A program made the translations under genes and the position numbers. Shown here piece after piece: positions 27,207 to 35,411 of a stretch of DNA of 37,603 nt (within the stretch, counting starts at the first letter, position 1; every line of letters starts with the position of its first letter). The DNA is from Nostoc sp. WHI (GTDB lineage Bacteria; Cyanobacteriota; Cyanobacteriia; Cyanobacteriales; Nostocaceae), in contig NZ_WBKM01000052.1 in NCBI RefSeq assembly GCF_015714725.1, positions 1 through 37,603 on the forward strand. The letters run 5' to 3'. The notes under the pieces were generated by a model. That model was given only the letters and a program-made list of their open reading frames with translations, was not told where the DNA came from and did not search any database.

Positions 27207-27584
27207 ATGTTCACAAGGTCAGAATTAGAAATCAAAACTATTGCTGAGTTACGCGACCTTTGCCGGCGATACGGTTTAAAGTCAACTGGTAATGGTGGTT
27301 ACAAGACCAGTTGGATTGTTACTTTGATGGCATTTCCACAAATAGCACTCAGTCAATTTAGACAAGGCAGAGGATTAAAGCCGTCTACCCTTGCTATCAC
27401 CCAGTTCCTAGAAGGGGTGATAGATGAAATAAATTCACCCACAGATGAGCAAGCTGCACTCATCAAGCTAACAATGGAAAATAAACTAATGAATTATCCT
27501 GACCGTTGCGACCAACAGAAACTACTTAACCTGCATAGGGCTAAAATTCACCTTGAAATGGCTATTGGATTGCTAATGCAGTAA
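27207..27584 (+). CDS. Hypothetical protein with SAP-like N-terminus
   Basis: 125 aa. Residues about 4-45 (ELEIKTIAELRDLCRRYGLK...GNGGYKTSWIVTLM) fit the helix-turn-helix outline of SAP-type nucleic-acid-binding motifs: AELRDLCRRYGLKSTGN is typical. The rest is helical without a recognised domain and ends in HLEMAIGLLMQ. Monocistronic; a terminator lies at 27711-27740, separated from the stop by an inserted MITE. Function unknown. Confidence 0.65.
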   Translation: MFTRSELEIKTIAELRDLCRRYGLKSTGNGGYKTSWIVTLMAFPQIALSQFRQGRGLKPSTLAITQFLEGVIDEINSPTDEQAALIKLTMENKLMNYPDRCDQQKLLNLHRAKIHLEMAIGLLMQ

Positions 27585-27605
27585 ATGACCTTACATTGTT
27601 AATAC

Positions 27606-27698
27606 TAGGACTTACGCAAACAATAGCTGAAACCCTGATTTTTAGGTAGGGGCAATTCATGAATTGCCCCTACCCCGTGTAGTTTTGCGTAAGTCCTA
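27606..27698. mobile_element. 93-bp MITE with 15-bp terminal inverted repeats
   Basis: The ends are exact inverted repeats: TAGGACTTACGCAAA (27606-27620) and its complement (27684-27698). Both sides are flanked by a direct AATAC (27601-27605 and 27699-27703), a 5-bp target duplication. The centre (27645-27674) is a perfect 30-bp palindrome with 15-bp arm GGTAGGGGCAATTCA. It has no coding capacity, so it is a non-autonomous element. It resembles small elements with AGGACTTACGCA ends that are widespread in cyanobacteria; the mobilising transposase is not in the window. Confidence 0.85.
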
Positions 27699-27710
27699 AA
27701 TACATTTTTT

Positions 27711-27740
27711 CCTCAGCTTAGGATGCTGAGGAATTTTTTT
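27711..27740 (+). terminator. Intrinsic terminator
   Basis: Stem CCTCAGC / GCTGAGG with a 7-base loop, followed by AA and seven T. It most likely served the 125-aa gene ending at 27584; the MITE now sits between. Confidence 0.75.
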
Positions 27741-27844
27741 GTGTGCCACCTTAATTTTACAGCCTACAACCCTTACCACGTGTAGCCTTATATTTATTCT
27801 GGAGTATTTATAAATAAGCGCTAGGCTTTTTAAAAAAAATAAAG

Positions 27845-27978
27845 GTGTAAGGTTAAAGTGTAAGGTTATTGTCTGGATTTCACTCTAAAAAGTGAGCATA
27901 ATTTGAGCATCATTACTGAGTATTAATTTATAGATATTATTGATGCTCAAATGCTGAAATTAGATTGTTTGAGCATCA
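27845..27978. repeat. Iterated motifs upstream of the GTPase gene
   Basis: GTGTAAGGTTA occurs twice in tandem with a 13-bp period (27845 and 27858). TTTGAGCATCA occurs at 27902 and 27968, with its exact complement at 27941; two shorter GAGCAT/GAGCG variants lie nearby. All are within 180 bases of the next gene's start, so they may be regulator binding sites. Confidence 0.65.
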
Positions 27979-28020
27979 AATGAGCGTTTTTAGAGAGTGA
28001 AGGGCTGAAAATACTGATAT

Positions 28021-29376
28021 ATGACAATTTTGCGTAATCTGCAAGAAACTCACTTAAATCGTGCCCGCGCCAGTCTCAGACAAGCGCTGTCTTGGTATGG
28101 ATATCTTCGCAAATCGGGACAGTTGTCATCTAACTCAGAATTGGCAGGTTTGATAAAACCAGAATTGGAAGTTTTGAACTCTACTCTCAACAAGCTGGAC
28201 TCTAACGTTATTAGAATTGCCGCCTTTGGTTTGGTAAGTCGTGGCAAGTCAGCGGTATTGAATGCCTTGCTGGGTGATAAGATTTTGCAAACTGGGCCCC
28301 TGAACGGTGTCACCCAATGGCCCCGTTCCGTGCGTTGGCAGCCAGGGGGTCAAGTATTGGTAGAGTTAATTGATACCCCAGGATTAGATGAAATTGAGGG
28401 TGAGTTACGGGCTGACATGGCACGAGAAGTAGTGCATCAGGCGGATTTAATTTTGTTTGTCGTGTCTGGTGATATCACGCGCACTGAGTATCAAGCGCTG
28501 CTAGAATTGCGTCATGCACAAAAACCCCTGATTTTGGTGTTTAACAAAATAGATTTATATCCAGATATAGACCAGACAGCGATTTACCAAAATTTACAAC
28601 AACTGGGTGCAGGACATCCCCAAGCAAAGCCACTACTACCTGATGAAATTGTAATGGTGGCGGCGGAACCACCAGCAATGGAAGTACGGGTTGAGTGGCC
28701 TGATGGGCGTGTCACCTATGAATGGGAGACACCACCACCGCAAGTAGACGAACTCAAAGAGACAATTTTGAACATTCTCAATCGGGAAGGGCGATCGCTT
28801 CTGGCTTTAAATGCACTGATCCAAGCACGGGGTGCAGAAGCAGCGATCGCTCAAAAAACCATCGATTTGGGCGAACAACAAGCCGAAGATATCATCTGGC
28901 AGTTTACCAAGTACAAAGCTTTGGCAGTCGGGTTAAATCCCATCGCCTTCTTAGATATCCTTGGCGGAACTTTTGCCGATTTGGCTTTAATTCGCGCTTT
29001 GGCACGGTTATATGGTTTGCCGATGACTAGCTATGAAGCAGGGAAAGTTTTGAAAACGATTTTATTTAGTTCTGGTGGCTTACTGCTCTCAGAATTAGGC
29101 AGTAGTTTCCTGTTAGGTTTGGGTAAGAGTACGGCTGCAATCACCAGTGGCGATAATCCGACTAATATTACTGCCTTTGCTGGTAGTGCGATCGCTCAAG
29201 CTGGTATTGCTGGTTATGGCGCATACTCTGTTGGCAAAGCCGCTCAGGTGTATCTCGAAAAAGGCTGCACTTGGGGACAGTTGGGCGCTAGCAGCGTCAT
29301 TCAAGAAATTCTCTCCGAAGTTGACCAGAACACAATTCTGTATCGTCTACGACAAGAATTAGGCATAAAGTATTGA
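28021..29376 (+). CDS. Era/TrmE-like GTPase with DUF697-type C-terminal membrane-associated region
   Basis: 451 aa. The G domain shows G1 FGLVSRGKSAVLNALLG (about 69-85), G3 DTPGLDEIEGE (about 118) and G4 NKIDLYPD (about 175). A predicted helical stretch follows. Residues about 300-440 are rich in Ala, Gly and Leu and contain several hydrophobic helices (FLDILGGTFADLALIRALAR, LLLSELGSSFLLGLG, AFAGSAIAQAGIAGYGAYSV), as in YcjF/DUF697 proteins attached to GTPase domains. It probably acts at a membrane; the cellular role in cyanobacteria is not known to me. Start ATG at 28021; iterated motifs lie just upstream. It converges with tlyA, with 29 bases between the ends. Confidence 0.88.
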   Translation: MTILRNLQETHLNRARASLRQALSWYGYLRKSGQLSSNSELAGLIKPELEVLNSTLNKLDSNVIRIAAFGLVSRGKSAVLNALLGDKILQTGPLNGVTQWPRSVRWQPGGQVLVELIDTPGLDEIEGELRADMAREVVHQADLILFVVSGDITRTEYQALLELRHAQKPLILVFNKIDLYPDIDQTAIYQNLQQLGAGHPQAKPLLPDEIVMVAAEPPAMEVRVEWPDGRVTYEWETPPPQVDELKETILNILNREGRSLLALNALIQARGAEAAIAQKTIDLGEQQAEDIIWQFTKYKALAVGLNPIAFLDILGGTFADLALIRALARLYGLPMTSYEAGKVLKTILFSSGGLLLSELGSSFLLGLGKSTAAITSGDNPTNITAFAGSAIAQAGIAGYGAYSVGKAAQVYLEKGCTWGQLGASSVIQEILSEVDQNTILYRLRQELGIKY

Positions 29377-29405
29377 GAATACGTAGAATGTCTAATCTAC
29401 GACGT

Positions 29406-30224
29406 TTAACTTTTCCGTAAATCAGTTGTTGCTGATTGGGTTATTTGCTTAATTGTCTCTAAATCAGTTGGTGGCGTTTCACTTTCCATTGCCAGCCATA
29501 AGAGATACTCGATATTCCCAGCCGGGCCAGTGATCGGCGACCAAGTTAAGCCTTTGTATTTCCATCCTAATTCGTGGGCTGTTTGCAACACCTGGAAAAT
29601 GGCATCAGCTTGGTCGTTTGGATCGCGCACAACACCTTTTTTACCCACACGGGATCTGCCGACTTCAAACTGTGGCTTGACTAACAATACAGCTTCTCGG
29701 TTAGCTTGAGTTAGTTGCCACAAAGCAGGCAGAATCTTGGTTAAGGAAATAAACGATACATCCACCACCGCCAAATCAGGAATCAGGTCATTTTCGCCAT
29801 ACAACTCATCTGGTCGTAGTTGCCGTAAATTCGTGCGTTCACGCAAAATCACCCGCGAATCATTTCGCAACCGCCAGTCAACCTGCCCATAACCAACATC
29901 AATGCCGTAAACTTGTTTTGCTCCAGCTTGCAAGAGACAATCAGTAAAACCACCAGTAGAAATTCCACCATCTAAACAAATGCGCTCTGGTACGGAAACG
30001 GCAAATACTGACAAAGCTTTAGAGAGTTTTTCACCGCCTCTAGAAACAAAAGGCGATCGCACTTTAATATTTATTTGAGCCGAAATATCAACTTCTGTAC
30101 CAGGTTTATCAACTAACTGCTGATTAACACTAACTTCCCCCGCCTGAATTAACCTTTGTGCCAAGGCGCGAGAAGAACATAAATTAAGTTCTACTAATAA
30201 TGTATCGAGTCGCTGTTTAGCCAA
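29406..30224 (-). CDS. tlyA: TlyA-family rRNA (cytidine-2'-O)-methyltransferase
   Basis: 272 aa. The N-terminal S4 RNA-binding domain (about 4-60: QRLDTLLVELNLCSSRALAQ...AGEVSVN) is followed by SRGGEKLSKAL and an FtsJ-like Rossmann fold: CLDGGISTGGFTDCLLQAGA (SAM motif), YGIDVGYGQVDWRLR, LAVVDVSFISL and LLVKPQFEVGR. Family members methylate 2'-OH groups on 16S/23S rRNA and are often annotated as hemolysin A. It starts with TTG directly after the stop of the DUF29 gene (TAA then TTG), with AGGAG about 11 bases upstream, so the two are probably translationally coupled. Confidence 0.92.
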   Translation of the reverse strand: MAKQRLDTLLVELNLCSSRALAQRLIQAGEVSVNQQLVDKPGTEVDISAQINIKVRSPFVSRGGEKLSKALSVFAVSVPERICLDGGISTGGFTDCLLQAGAKQVYGIDVGYGQVDWRLRNDSRVILRERTNLRQLRPDELYGENDLIPDLAVVDVSFISLTKILPALWQLTQANREAVLLVKPQFEVGRSRVGKKGVVRDPNDQADAIFQVLQTAHELGWKYKGLTWSPITGPAGNIEYLLWLAMESETPPTDLETIKQITQSATTDLRKS

Positions 30225-30659
30225 TTAACTAGACTCTCCTGATAAGATTAAAGTCAAAGCACAATTGATAATTTCTTCTCGGTTAACCAGCTTTTCTAAT
30301 TCTTTTAGCTCATAACGACCTTCTTCTACTTCAAGCGTTGCCTTATCAATGGCATTTAAATAGGCTTCTGTTAAGGTTTCCCATAGTTCTTCTCCTGTAA
30401 GATAATAACCTCCAGCCTTACGCCGCTTATTTTCCCGGTAAATTTCCCGAACTGAATTCCGAATTGAGACTTCCCAAGAGCGAGTCGTGCGATTTTCAGC
30501 TTGTTGTTTAATCAGGTGCAACAATAGAATCACTGCATAGTTACGAATCGTCTTGATTATGTCATTTCGGCTCATTTCTGTTAATTCTTCCACTATCAGC
30601 AATGCTTCTTGAACATCGCCTTTAACAAGCAAGTCTTTGAGAGTTAATAATTCTTCCAT
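30225..30659 (-). CDS. DUF29 family protein
   Basis: 144 aa from the ATG at 30659, which has GAGG eight bases upstream and begins at the usual family start (MEELLTLKDLLVKGDVQEAL). An in-frame TTG at 30683 would add eight residues. The protein is helical and charged: MSRNDIIKTIRNYAVILLLHLIKQ, NRTTRSWEVSIRNSVREIYR, KAGGYYLTGEELWETL, LEKLVNREEII. DUF29 proteins are very common in cyanobacteria and of unknown function, sometimes near XisH/XisI and toxin-antitoxin-like pairs. Here it is directly followed by tlyA. Confidence 0.88.
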   Translation of the reverse strand: MEELLTLKDLLVKGDVQEALLIVEELTEMSRNDIIKTIRNYAVILLLHLIKQQAENRTTRSWEVSIRNSVREIYRENKRRKAGGYYLTGEELWETLTEAYLNAIDKATLEVEEGRYELKELEKLVNREEIINCALTLILSGESS

Positions 30660-30739
30660 AATCAGCGCCTCAAACATCGGCAACTTCTATTGTGACGGAT
30701 TTGGAGCGATCGCATTCCTTAGCTAGCCTAATTCAACTG

Positions 30740-31075
30740 TTAAGATACAGCAAAATCCGTATATTGCCGTAGTTCAGCCGGATGGAAACCCAAAACAATA
30801 TCTTCACGCGGGATACTGGCTTCCAATAATGCCTCTGCTACTGGCTGCGAAGTACCATCATATTGAATCCACACTTTATCATTAATGATATCTATGTGCA
30901 CCACCGAACCATGTACACGCCGCACTCCATCCCAACCGACGTGTAAAACTTCGTAATGGTCTCGTTCCGAGTCAATGACTGCTTCTGTCTCTATTTGACC
31001 GTTAGCAGGCTTGTGAGTCGCATAGTCAAATATCAACTGACGAATAATTTCACGATACCGAGCTAGTTTATCCAT
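30740..31075 (-). CDS. xisI: XisI-family protein (fdxN element excision controlling factor)
   Basis: 111 aa, full length for the family: MDKLARYREIIRQLIFDYAT, then ERDHYEVLHVGWDGVRRVHGSVVHIDI, KVWIQYDGT, and the terminal IPREDIVLGFHPAELRQYTDFAV. XisI works with XisH as a controlling factor for excision of the fdxN element in Anabaena heterocysts, but both families are present in many copies far from any such element, so a different general role is likely. Its start overlaps the 3' end of xisH by 13 bases, which is the normal pairing. Confidence 0.92.
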   Translation of the reverse strand: MDKLARYREIIRQLIFDYATHKPANGQIETEAVIDSERDHYEVLHVGWDGVRRVHGSVVHIDIINDKVWIQYDGTSQPVAEALLEASIPREDIVLGFHPAELRQYTDFAVS

Positions 31076-31482
31076 TTGATAATCCTCTCTAGTTGCTCGT
31101 CAAAGACAATTAGATTTATTCCTATGCTATTAAGAATTAGCTGACCAAAGCGTTCGGAAAATATACCTTCATAGACTCGCTTGGGAACTGCTAAATAAAG
31201 TTGGCGTTTTGGTTGTAGTTCTTTAAGCACGCTGCGATAAATTTCATATTGTCCTACAGCTTCCTGGAGGTCACTTACGGGAGAAGGACTGAGAAAACTT
31301 TTGATTTCAACAGCTATTTTTTCATTATCTCTCTCAGCAGCAATGGTAACTTTTTCTGCTCCAATATCTACGTAAAGTTCTCTACCCCCATAGGCGAGAT
31401 ATAATGGATCGTTGGTTATTGTCCAACCATCTGCTGTCAGTGCTTTAATAACTGCGGTATGATAGATATCTCTGGCCGGCAT
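31063..31482 (-). CDS. xisH: XisH-family protein (endonuclease-like fold)
   Basis: 139 aa from the ATG at 31482, chosen because the family begins MPARDIYHTAVIKALTADGW; the longer frame from 31533 adds 17 unconserved residues. The stretch DIGAEK...NEKIAVEIKSF matches the D...ExK pattern of PD-(D/E)XK nuclease-like folds, and LYLAVPKRVYEGIF and IIKWIN are typical family ends. It overlaps xisI by 13 bases in an operon. Whether it cuts DNA has not been shown in what I can see. Confidence 0.92.
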   Translation of the reverse strand: MPARDIYHTAVIKALTADGWTITNDPLYLAYGGRELYVDIGAEKVTIAAERDNEKIAVEIKSFLSPSPVSDLQEAVGQYEIYRSVLKELQPKRQLYLAVPKRVYEGIFSERFGQLILNSIGINLIVFDEQLERIIKWIN

Positions 31483-31578
31483 TAGTCGAGAATAGCTCCA
31501 AAAATACAGTTCAAAAAAAAGCGATCGCTCCATAAAACCGTAGTGCGATCGCTATATTTTATACTTATAGTTGAATAA

Positions 31579-32088
31579 CTAAATATCCTGTTCGCTCAAC
31601 TCGCGTGTGATGTGATCAAACGGTTCATCTACAAAAGCAGTATTAACTACACCTGCGGCTCTCACTTGTTCCTTAATCAAATCCTTAAGAATCTGGATAC
31701 CGCGAACCGTAGGCCCAATAGGTACTCCTAAAGAATTGTAAGTTTCCCGCAGCCCTTGCAGCACACGCTCATCCAATACATTCGTGTTGCCAGCAACCAG
31801 CGCATAGGTGGCGTAGCGCAGGTAGTAGTCCATATCCCGCAGACAAGCCGCATAACGACGAGTTGTATAAGCATTTCCACCGGGGCGAATCAATTCTGGC
31901 AGTTCTTCAAATAACTTTATACCAGCTTGCTTGATAAGCGCAGCCGCATTAGAATTGATCGCCGCCGCAGCTTGTACTCTTGCTGTACCACTATCAAAGT
32001 AAGACTTCAGGCTATCGATCGCATTCCGGTCAAAATACCGGCCAGTTAAGTCATAATTCTTAATTAAACTTGTTACTGCATCGCGCAT
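31579..32088 (-). CDS. apcF: Allophycocyanin beta-18 subunit (ApcF)
   Basis: 169 aa from the ATG at 32088 (MRDAVTSLIKNYDLTGRYFD), with GGAG nine bases upstream; a further in-frame start at 32103 would add five residues. The globin-like phycobiliprotein fold is clear: AAAAINSNAAALIKQAG, ELIRPGGNAYTTRRYAACLRDMDYYLRYATYALVAGN with the bilin-binding cysteine in AACLRD, and GVPIGPTVRGIQILKDLIKE. The end NTAFVDEPFDHITRELSEQD is characteristic of ApcF rather than ApcB. It sits in the phycobilisome core, pairs with the linker ApcE chromophore domain and helps pass energy to photosystem II. It is transcribed divergently from glnA. Confidence 0.95.
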   Translation of the reverse strand: MRDAVTSLIKNYDLTGRYFDRNAIDSLKSYFDSGTARVQAAAAINSNAAALIKQAGIKLFEELPELIRPGGNAYTTRRYAACLRDMDYYLRYATYALVAGNTNVLDERVLQGLRETYNSLGVPIGPTVRGIQILKDLIKEQVRAAGVVNTAFVDEPFDHITRELSEQDI

Positions 32089-32306
32089 TCCCTTTTCTCC
32101 CAATCTTTGCTATTTATGATTTGATATTTATTTGGCTGCACTTATGCACCAGTAAACTTTTGTGCTATTTAAAATAGATTCAGCACAAAAACAATTCATC
32201 CACTATTTAAGGATTTTATGCCAAAGTTGACCCCTATGCGATGAATTTTCCAGTTTTGTACAGATGATCACCGAAAGGTTAATATAACCTGAGAATCCAG
32301 ATATCT

Positions 32307-32349
32307 GTAACACAAACTACAAAATCTGGTAATGTCTAGTATTTAAGAT
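32307..32349 (+). promoter_or_regulatory. NtcA-activated promoter of glnA
   Basis: GTAACACAAACTAC at 32307-32320 is an exact GTA-N8-TAC NtcA box, followed 23 bases later by TAAGAT (32344-32349), matching the TAN3T -10 element. This is the class II layout of nitrogen-regulated cyanobacterial promoters, and the site matches the known Anabaena glnA promoter in position and composition. Transcription should start near 32356, leaving a leader of about 90 bases. Confidence 0.88.
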
Positions 32350-32446
32350 ATTTTAGGTGTGTCACGGCTTGATTGAGATCATCAGGGTTAGGATGCAATG
32401 TAAGATTCTGGTTTTACTTTAGGAAATTGGTAGAGGAAGAGTAACA

Positions 32447-33871
32447 ATGACAACACCACAAGAAGTCTTGAAGAGAATTCAAGATGACAAAATTCAGCTG
32501 ATTGATCTCAAATTCATCGATACAGTCGGGACTTGGCAGCATCTCACTGTGTACCAAAACCAAATCGATGAGAGTTCATTCACTGATGGCGTACCTTTTG
32601 ACGGTTCCAGCATCCGGGGTTGGAAAGCGATCAACGAATCAGACATGACGATGGTACTCGACTCCAACACTGCTTGGATCGACCCATTCATGGAAGTCCC
32701 AACACTAAGTATAATTTGTAGTATCAAAGAACCCCGCACAGGCGAATGGTACAACCGTTGTCCAAGGGTTATTGCTCAAAAAGCAGTAGATTACCTGGTT
32801 TCCACTGGCCTTGGTGATACAGTCTTCTTTGGCCCTGAAGCTGAGTTCTTCATCTTTGATAGCGCCCGGTTTGCCCAAACCGCCAACGAAGGCTACTACT
32901 TTTTAGATTCCCAAGAAGGTGCTTGGAATTCCGGTAAAGCCGGTACAGATGAAAAACCCAACTTGGCTTACAAACCACGCTTCAAAGAAGGTTACTTCCC
33001 AGTTTCACCGACGGATTCTTCTCAAGATATCCGTACAGAGATGCTGTTGACGATGGAAAAATTAGGTGTACCCATTGAAAAGCATCACCACGAAGTTGCT
33101 ACTGGTGGTCAGTGCGAACTGGGTTTCAAGTTTGGGAAATTGGTAGAAGCGGCTGACTGGTTGATGATTTACAAATATGTCATCAAGAATGTTGCCAAAA
33201 AACACGGCAAAACCGTCACCTTCATGCCAAAACCGATTTTTGGCGATAACGGTTCTGGAATGCACTGTCACCAGTCCATCTGGAAAGATGGCAAACCTCT
33301 GTTTGCAGGTGATAAGTATGCTGGTTTGAGTGAAATGGCATTGTACTACATTGGTGGTCTTCTCAAACACGCACCTGCACTGTTGGCAATTACCAACCCT
33401 AGCACCAACTCATACAAGCGCCTAGTGCCTGGTTATGAAGCTCCTGTAAACTTGGCCTACTCCCAAGGGAACCGTTCTGCTTCTATCCGTATTCCTTTAT
33501 CTGGCACTAACCCCAAAGCCAAGCGTTTAGAATTCCGTTGTCCAGATGCTACTGCTAACCCCTACCTGGCATTTGCTGCCATGCTTTGTGCTGGTATCGA
33601 TGGCATCAAAAACAAAATCCATCCAGGTGAACCCTTAGATAAAAATATCTATGAACTCTCTCCAGATGAATTGGCGAAGGTTCCTTCAACTCCAGGTTCT
33701 TTAGAACTGGCGTTGCAAGCACTGGAAACAGATCACGCCTTCTTGACGGAATCAGGCGTCTTCACAGAAGACTTTATCGAAAATTGGATTGACTACAAGC
33801 TAGGTAACGAAGTCAAGCAATTGCAGCTGCGTCCTCATCCCTACGAGTTTTACCTCTATTACGATGCTTAA
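32447..33871 (+). CDS. glnA: Glutamine synthetase type I
   Basis: 474 aa, the usual GSI length. It makes glutamine from glutamate, ammonium and ATP as a cytoplasmic dodecamer, the main ammonium entry point. Visible motifs: DGSSIRGW near aa 51-58, [12 protein letters not shown] (metal ligands), [57 protein letters not shown] and [30 protein letters not shown] holds the tyrosine equivalent to the enterobacterial adenylylation site, though cyanobacteria instead use small inactivating proteins. GAGGAAGAG lies just ahead of the ATG. Expression is nitrogen-controlled through the upstream NtcA box and ends at the terminator just downstream. Confidence 0.98.
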   Translation: MTTPQEVLKRIQDDKIQLIDLKFIDTVGTWQHLTVYQNQIDESSFTDGVPFDGSSIRGWKAINESDMTMVLDSNTAWIDPFMEVPTLSIICSIKEPRTGEWYNRCPRVIAQKAVDYLVSTGLGDTVFFGPEAEFFIFDSARFAQTANEGYYFLDSQEGAWNSGKAGTDEKPNLAYKPRFKEGYFPVSPTDSSQDIRTEMLLTMEKLGVPIEKHHHEVATGGQCELGFKFGKLVEAADWLMIYKYVIKNVAKKHGKTVTFMPKPIFGDNGSGMHCHQSIWKDGKPLFAGDKYAGLSEMALYYIGGLLKHAPALLAITNPSTNSYKRLVPGYEAPVNLAYSQGNRSASIRIPLSGTNPKAKRLEFRCPDATANPYLAFAAMLCAGIDGIKNKIHPGEPLDKNIYELSPDELAKVPSTPGSLELALQALETDHAFLTESGVFTEDFIENWIDYKLGNEVKQLQLRPHPYEFYLYYDA

Positions 33872-33906
33872 TTAGGAGCCGTATCTAACTCAAATTAACA
33901 GGTATT

Positions 33907-33937
33907 GCCACCCTAAAGTAGAGGGTGGCTTTTTTTA
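33907..33937 (+). terminator. Intrinsic terminator of glnA
   Basis: Perfect 8-bp stem GCCACCCT / AGGGTGGC with a 7-base loop, followed by a run of eight T, 36 bases after the glnA stop. Confidence 0.9.
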
Positions 33938-34041
33938 GAGTTGTCAGTTAAGACATTCATATCAAGAAAGGGAAACTTTTTAGTAAGCAGATGTGGAGGT
34001 ATTTTAGCAAGTCAAGGCGATCGCAGATAAAACTGTAGAAA

Positions 34042-34161
34042 GTGTACGGGCAGATTGATACATGGGCACATGTCGCTGGTATTGGCATCTTTGCCACTTT
34101 CGACAAGACAACACCAGAAGAATTTAAGTATGTAATTTACCAACTCAGTACTGAGTGCTGA
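34042..34161 (+). pseudogene. Possible coding remnant cut by an intergenic repeat
   Basis: The frame reads VYGQIDTWAHVAGIGIFATF and continues DKTTPEEFKYVIYQ before entering the repeat at 34135. The piece upstream, in another frame, reads KAIADKTVESVRAD. The residue mix looks protein-like and the repeat replaces the expected continuation. I recognise no family; it may be chance. Confidence 0.2.
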
Positions 34162-34307
34162 GTAAATTTAAGAAGTACTCGGTACTTCCGCACTACGGTA
34201 AAAGCCCCGCCCGCAAGTGGCGCGGAATCTTCTTATAGAGAGAAGGTTGATACCCGCTTTTGGTGGGCGGTCTTTTCACTCAGCACTCGGAACTCAGCAC
34301 TCTTCAT
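34135..34307. repeat. Inverted repeat copy 1 (left of DUF218 gene)
   Basis: This copy is the near-perfect reverse complement of 35027-35206. Shared blocks include ATTTACCAACTCAGTACTGA, AAATTTAAGAAGTACT, CCGCACTACGGTAAAAGCCC and GAGAAGGTTGATACC. Its own ends carry ACTCAGCACT-type motifs in opposite orientation, so each copy has a MITE-like outline. No coding capacity. Confidence 0.85.
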
Positions 34308-34460
34308 GAGTTATTCAAGCACGCTTAATCGCGCTGTAACACAGAAATTACCCCAATTCCGATTCGGGCAGATTTTTCAAGAGTTTGCTACTCTACTATC
34401 AATTGTTATTTTTTCTAATCAGAGAAAATTTTAGACTGAGTAAATATAAGTTATTGAGCC
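34308..34460 (+). promoter_or_regulatory. Upstream region of the DUF218 gene inside the inverted repeats
   Basis: 153 AT-rich bases separate the left repeat from the gene, so the promoter lies between the repeats together with the coding region. I see no clear operator. Confidence 0.4.
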
Positions 34461-35030
34461 TTGAATAAGCTACTCTTGACAGGTAAATATTTTCGCTTTA
34501 TGGCTTTTGTTCTACCGCTAATTATGTGGTGGGGATACAAAGAAGTACAAAACCAATTTGTGCAGCCGCAAGCAGTTGTAGTGTTAGGTGGTTCAACGAG
34601 ACGTTTAGAGCGAGAGAAGTTTACGGCAGAATTTGCCCGCCAGCATCCAAATATACCAATTTTGATTAGTGGGGGTAGTCCACCTAGATTCACCCAACAA
34701 GTGTTTACCAAAGCTGGTGTTGATCCTAAACGTTTACACTTGGACTATGAAGCAGTAGATACAGTTACTAATTTTACTACGTTGGTGGATGATTTGCAAG
34801 CTCGCGGCATCAAGAGCATTTATTTGATTACTTCAGACTTCCACATGCGCCGGGCTTGTGTCATCGGCGAAATTATTTTGGGTAGTCGGGGTATTTATTT
34901 AAAACCTGTGCCAGTTCCTTCCGAAAAACCCCCTGAATCTATCGAAAAATCTATTCGTGATGGAGCTAGAGCCATACTCTGGTTAGCAACTGGTTACACT
35001 GGTGTAGATGCCGCTAAAAATAAACGATGA
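34461..35030 (+). CDS. YdcF/SanA-like DUF218 membrane protein
   Basis: 189 aa with a TTG start at 34461; an ATG at 34500 would give a 176-aa form that starts directly at the hydrophobic segment. One N-terminal membrane anchor (FMAFVLPLIMWWGYKEV) precedes a DUF218 domain: AVVVLGGSTRRLEREKF, IPILISGGSPPRFTQ, VDTVTNFTTLVDDL, SIYLITSDFHMRRA. Related E. coli proteins (SanA, ElyC, YdcF) act in envelope biology; the biochemical activity is not firmly known. The gene lies between two long inverted repeats, and its TGA is within the first bases of the right copy, so the extreme C-terminus borders on repeat DNA. Confidence 0.85.
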   Translation: MNKLLLTGKYFRFMAFVLPLIMWWGYKEVQNQFVQPQAVVVLGGSTRRLEREKFTAEFARQHPNIPILISGGSPPRFTQQVFTKAGVDPKRLHLDYEAVDTVTNFTTLVDDLQARGIKSIYLITSDFHMRRACVIGEIILGSRGIYLKPVPVPSEKPPESIEKSIRDGARAILWLATGYTGVDAAKNKR

Positions 35031-35206
35031 AGAATGCTGAGTGCTGAGTGAAAAGACGCCCACAAGGGGCGGGGTATCAACCTTCTCTTTATAAAGAAGA
35101 TTCTGCTTGACTTCGGGCGGGGCTTTTACCGTAGTGCGGAAGTACTCAGTACTTCTTAAATTTACTCAGCACTCAGCACTCAGCACTCAGTACTGAGTTG
35201 GTAAAT
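35027..35206. repeat. Inverted repeat copy 2 (right of DUF218 gene)
   Basis: Reverse-complement partner of 34135-34307, starting at the stop codon of the DUF218 gene. It has one extra pair of ACTCAGC heptamers near its right end compared with the left copy. Confidence 0.85.
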
Positions 35207-35225
35207 CAAAGCAATTTTGGACTTT

Positions 35226-35268
35226 CCTGCGGAACGCTACGCGAACGGCTACGCTCAGTCGAACGATT
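35226..35268. repeat. Nostoc-type dispersed repeat
   Basis: The string GCGGAACGCTACGCGAACGG followed by CTACGC resembles a repeat family found in many intergenic regions of Nostoc-like genomes. The rest of 35207-35411 shows only the presumed promoter of the next gene. Confidence 0.5.
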
Positions 35269-35411
35269 TTGAAATTGAATTTGCGTCAACCAAAGTTTTG
35301 AGCAGTGGCTTGGACTGCCCAGACTAATCTAGTGTAAATCAAGGAAAAAACGCTCCAACTTCTCCCACAATTTGATACCCTAGCTTAAACAGATTTGAGA
35401 AAAGTTAAAGC

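Noticed and set aside
32350..32446. Glutamine riboswitch in the glnA leader
   Set aside because: The leader is short and I found none of the conserved aptamer core strings; control is explained by the NtcA site.
33062..33370. 102-aa minus frame inside glnA, and similar frames inside guaB and trxA
   Set aside because: Antisense shadows of strongly conserved genes.
34331..34346. GTAACACAGAAATTAC as a second NtcA box
   Set aside because: The spacing between GTA and TAC is ten bases instead of eight, and no -10 element follows at the right distance.
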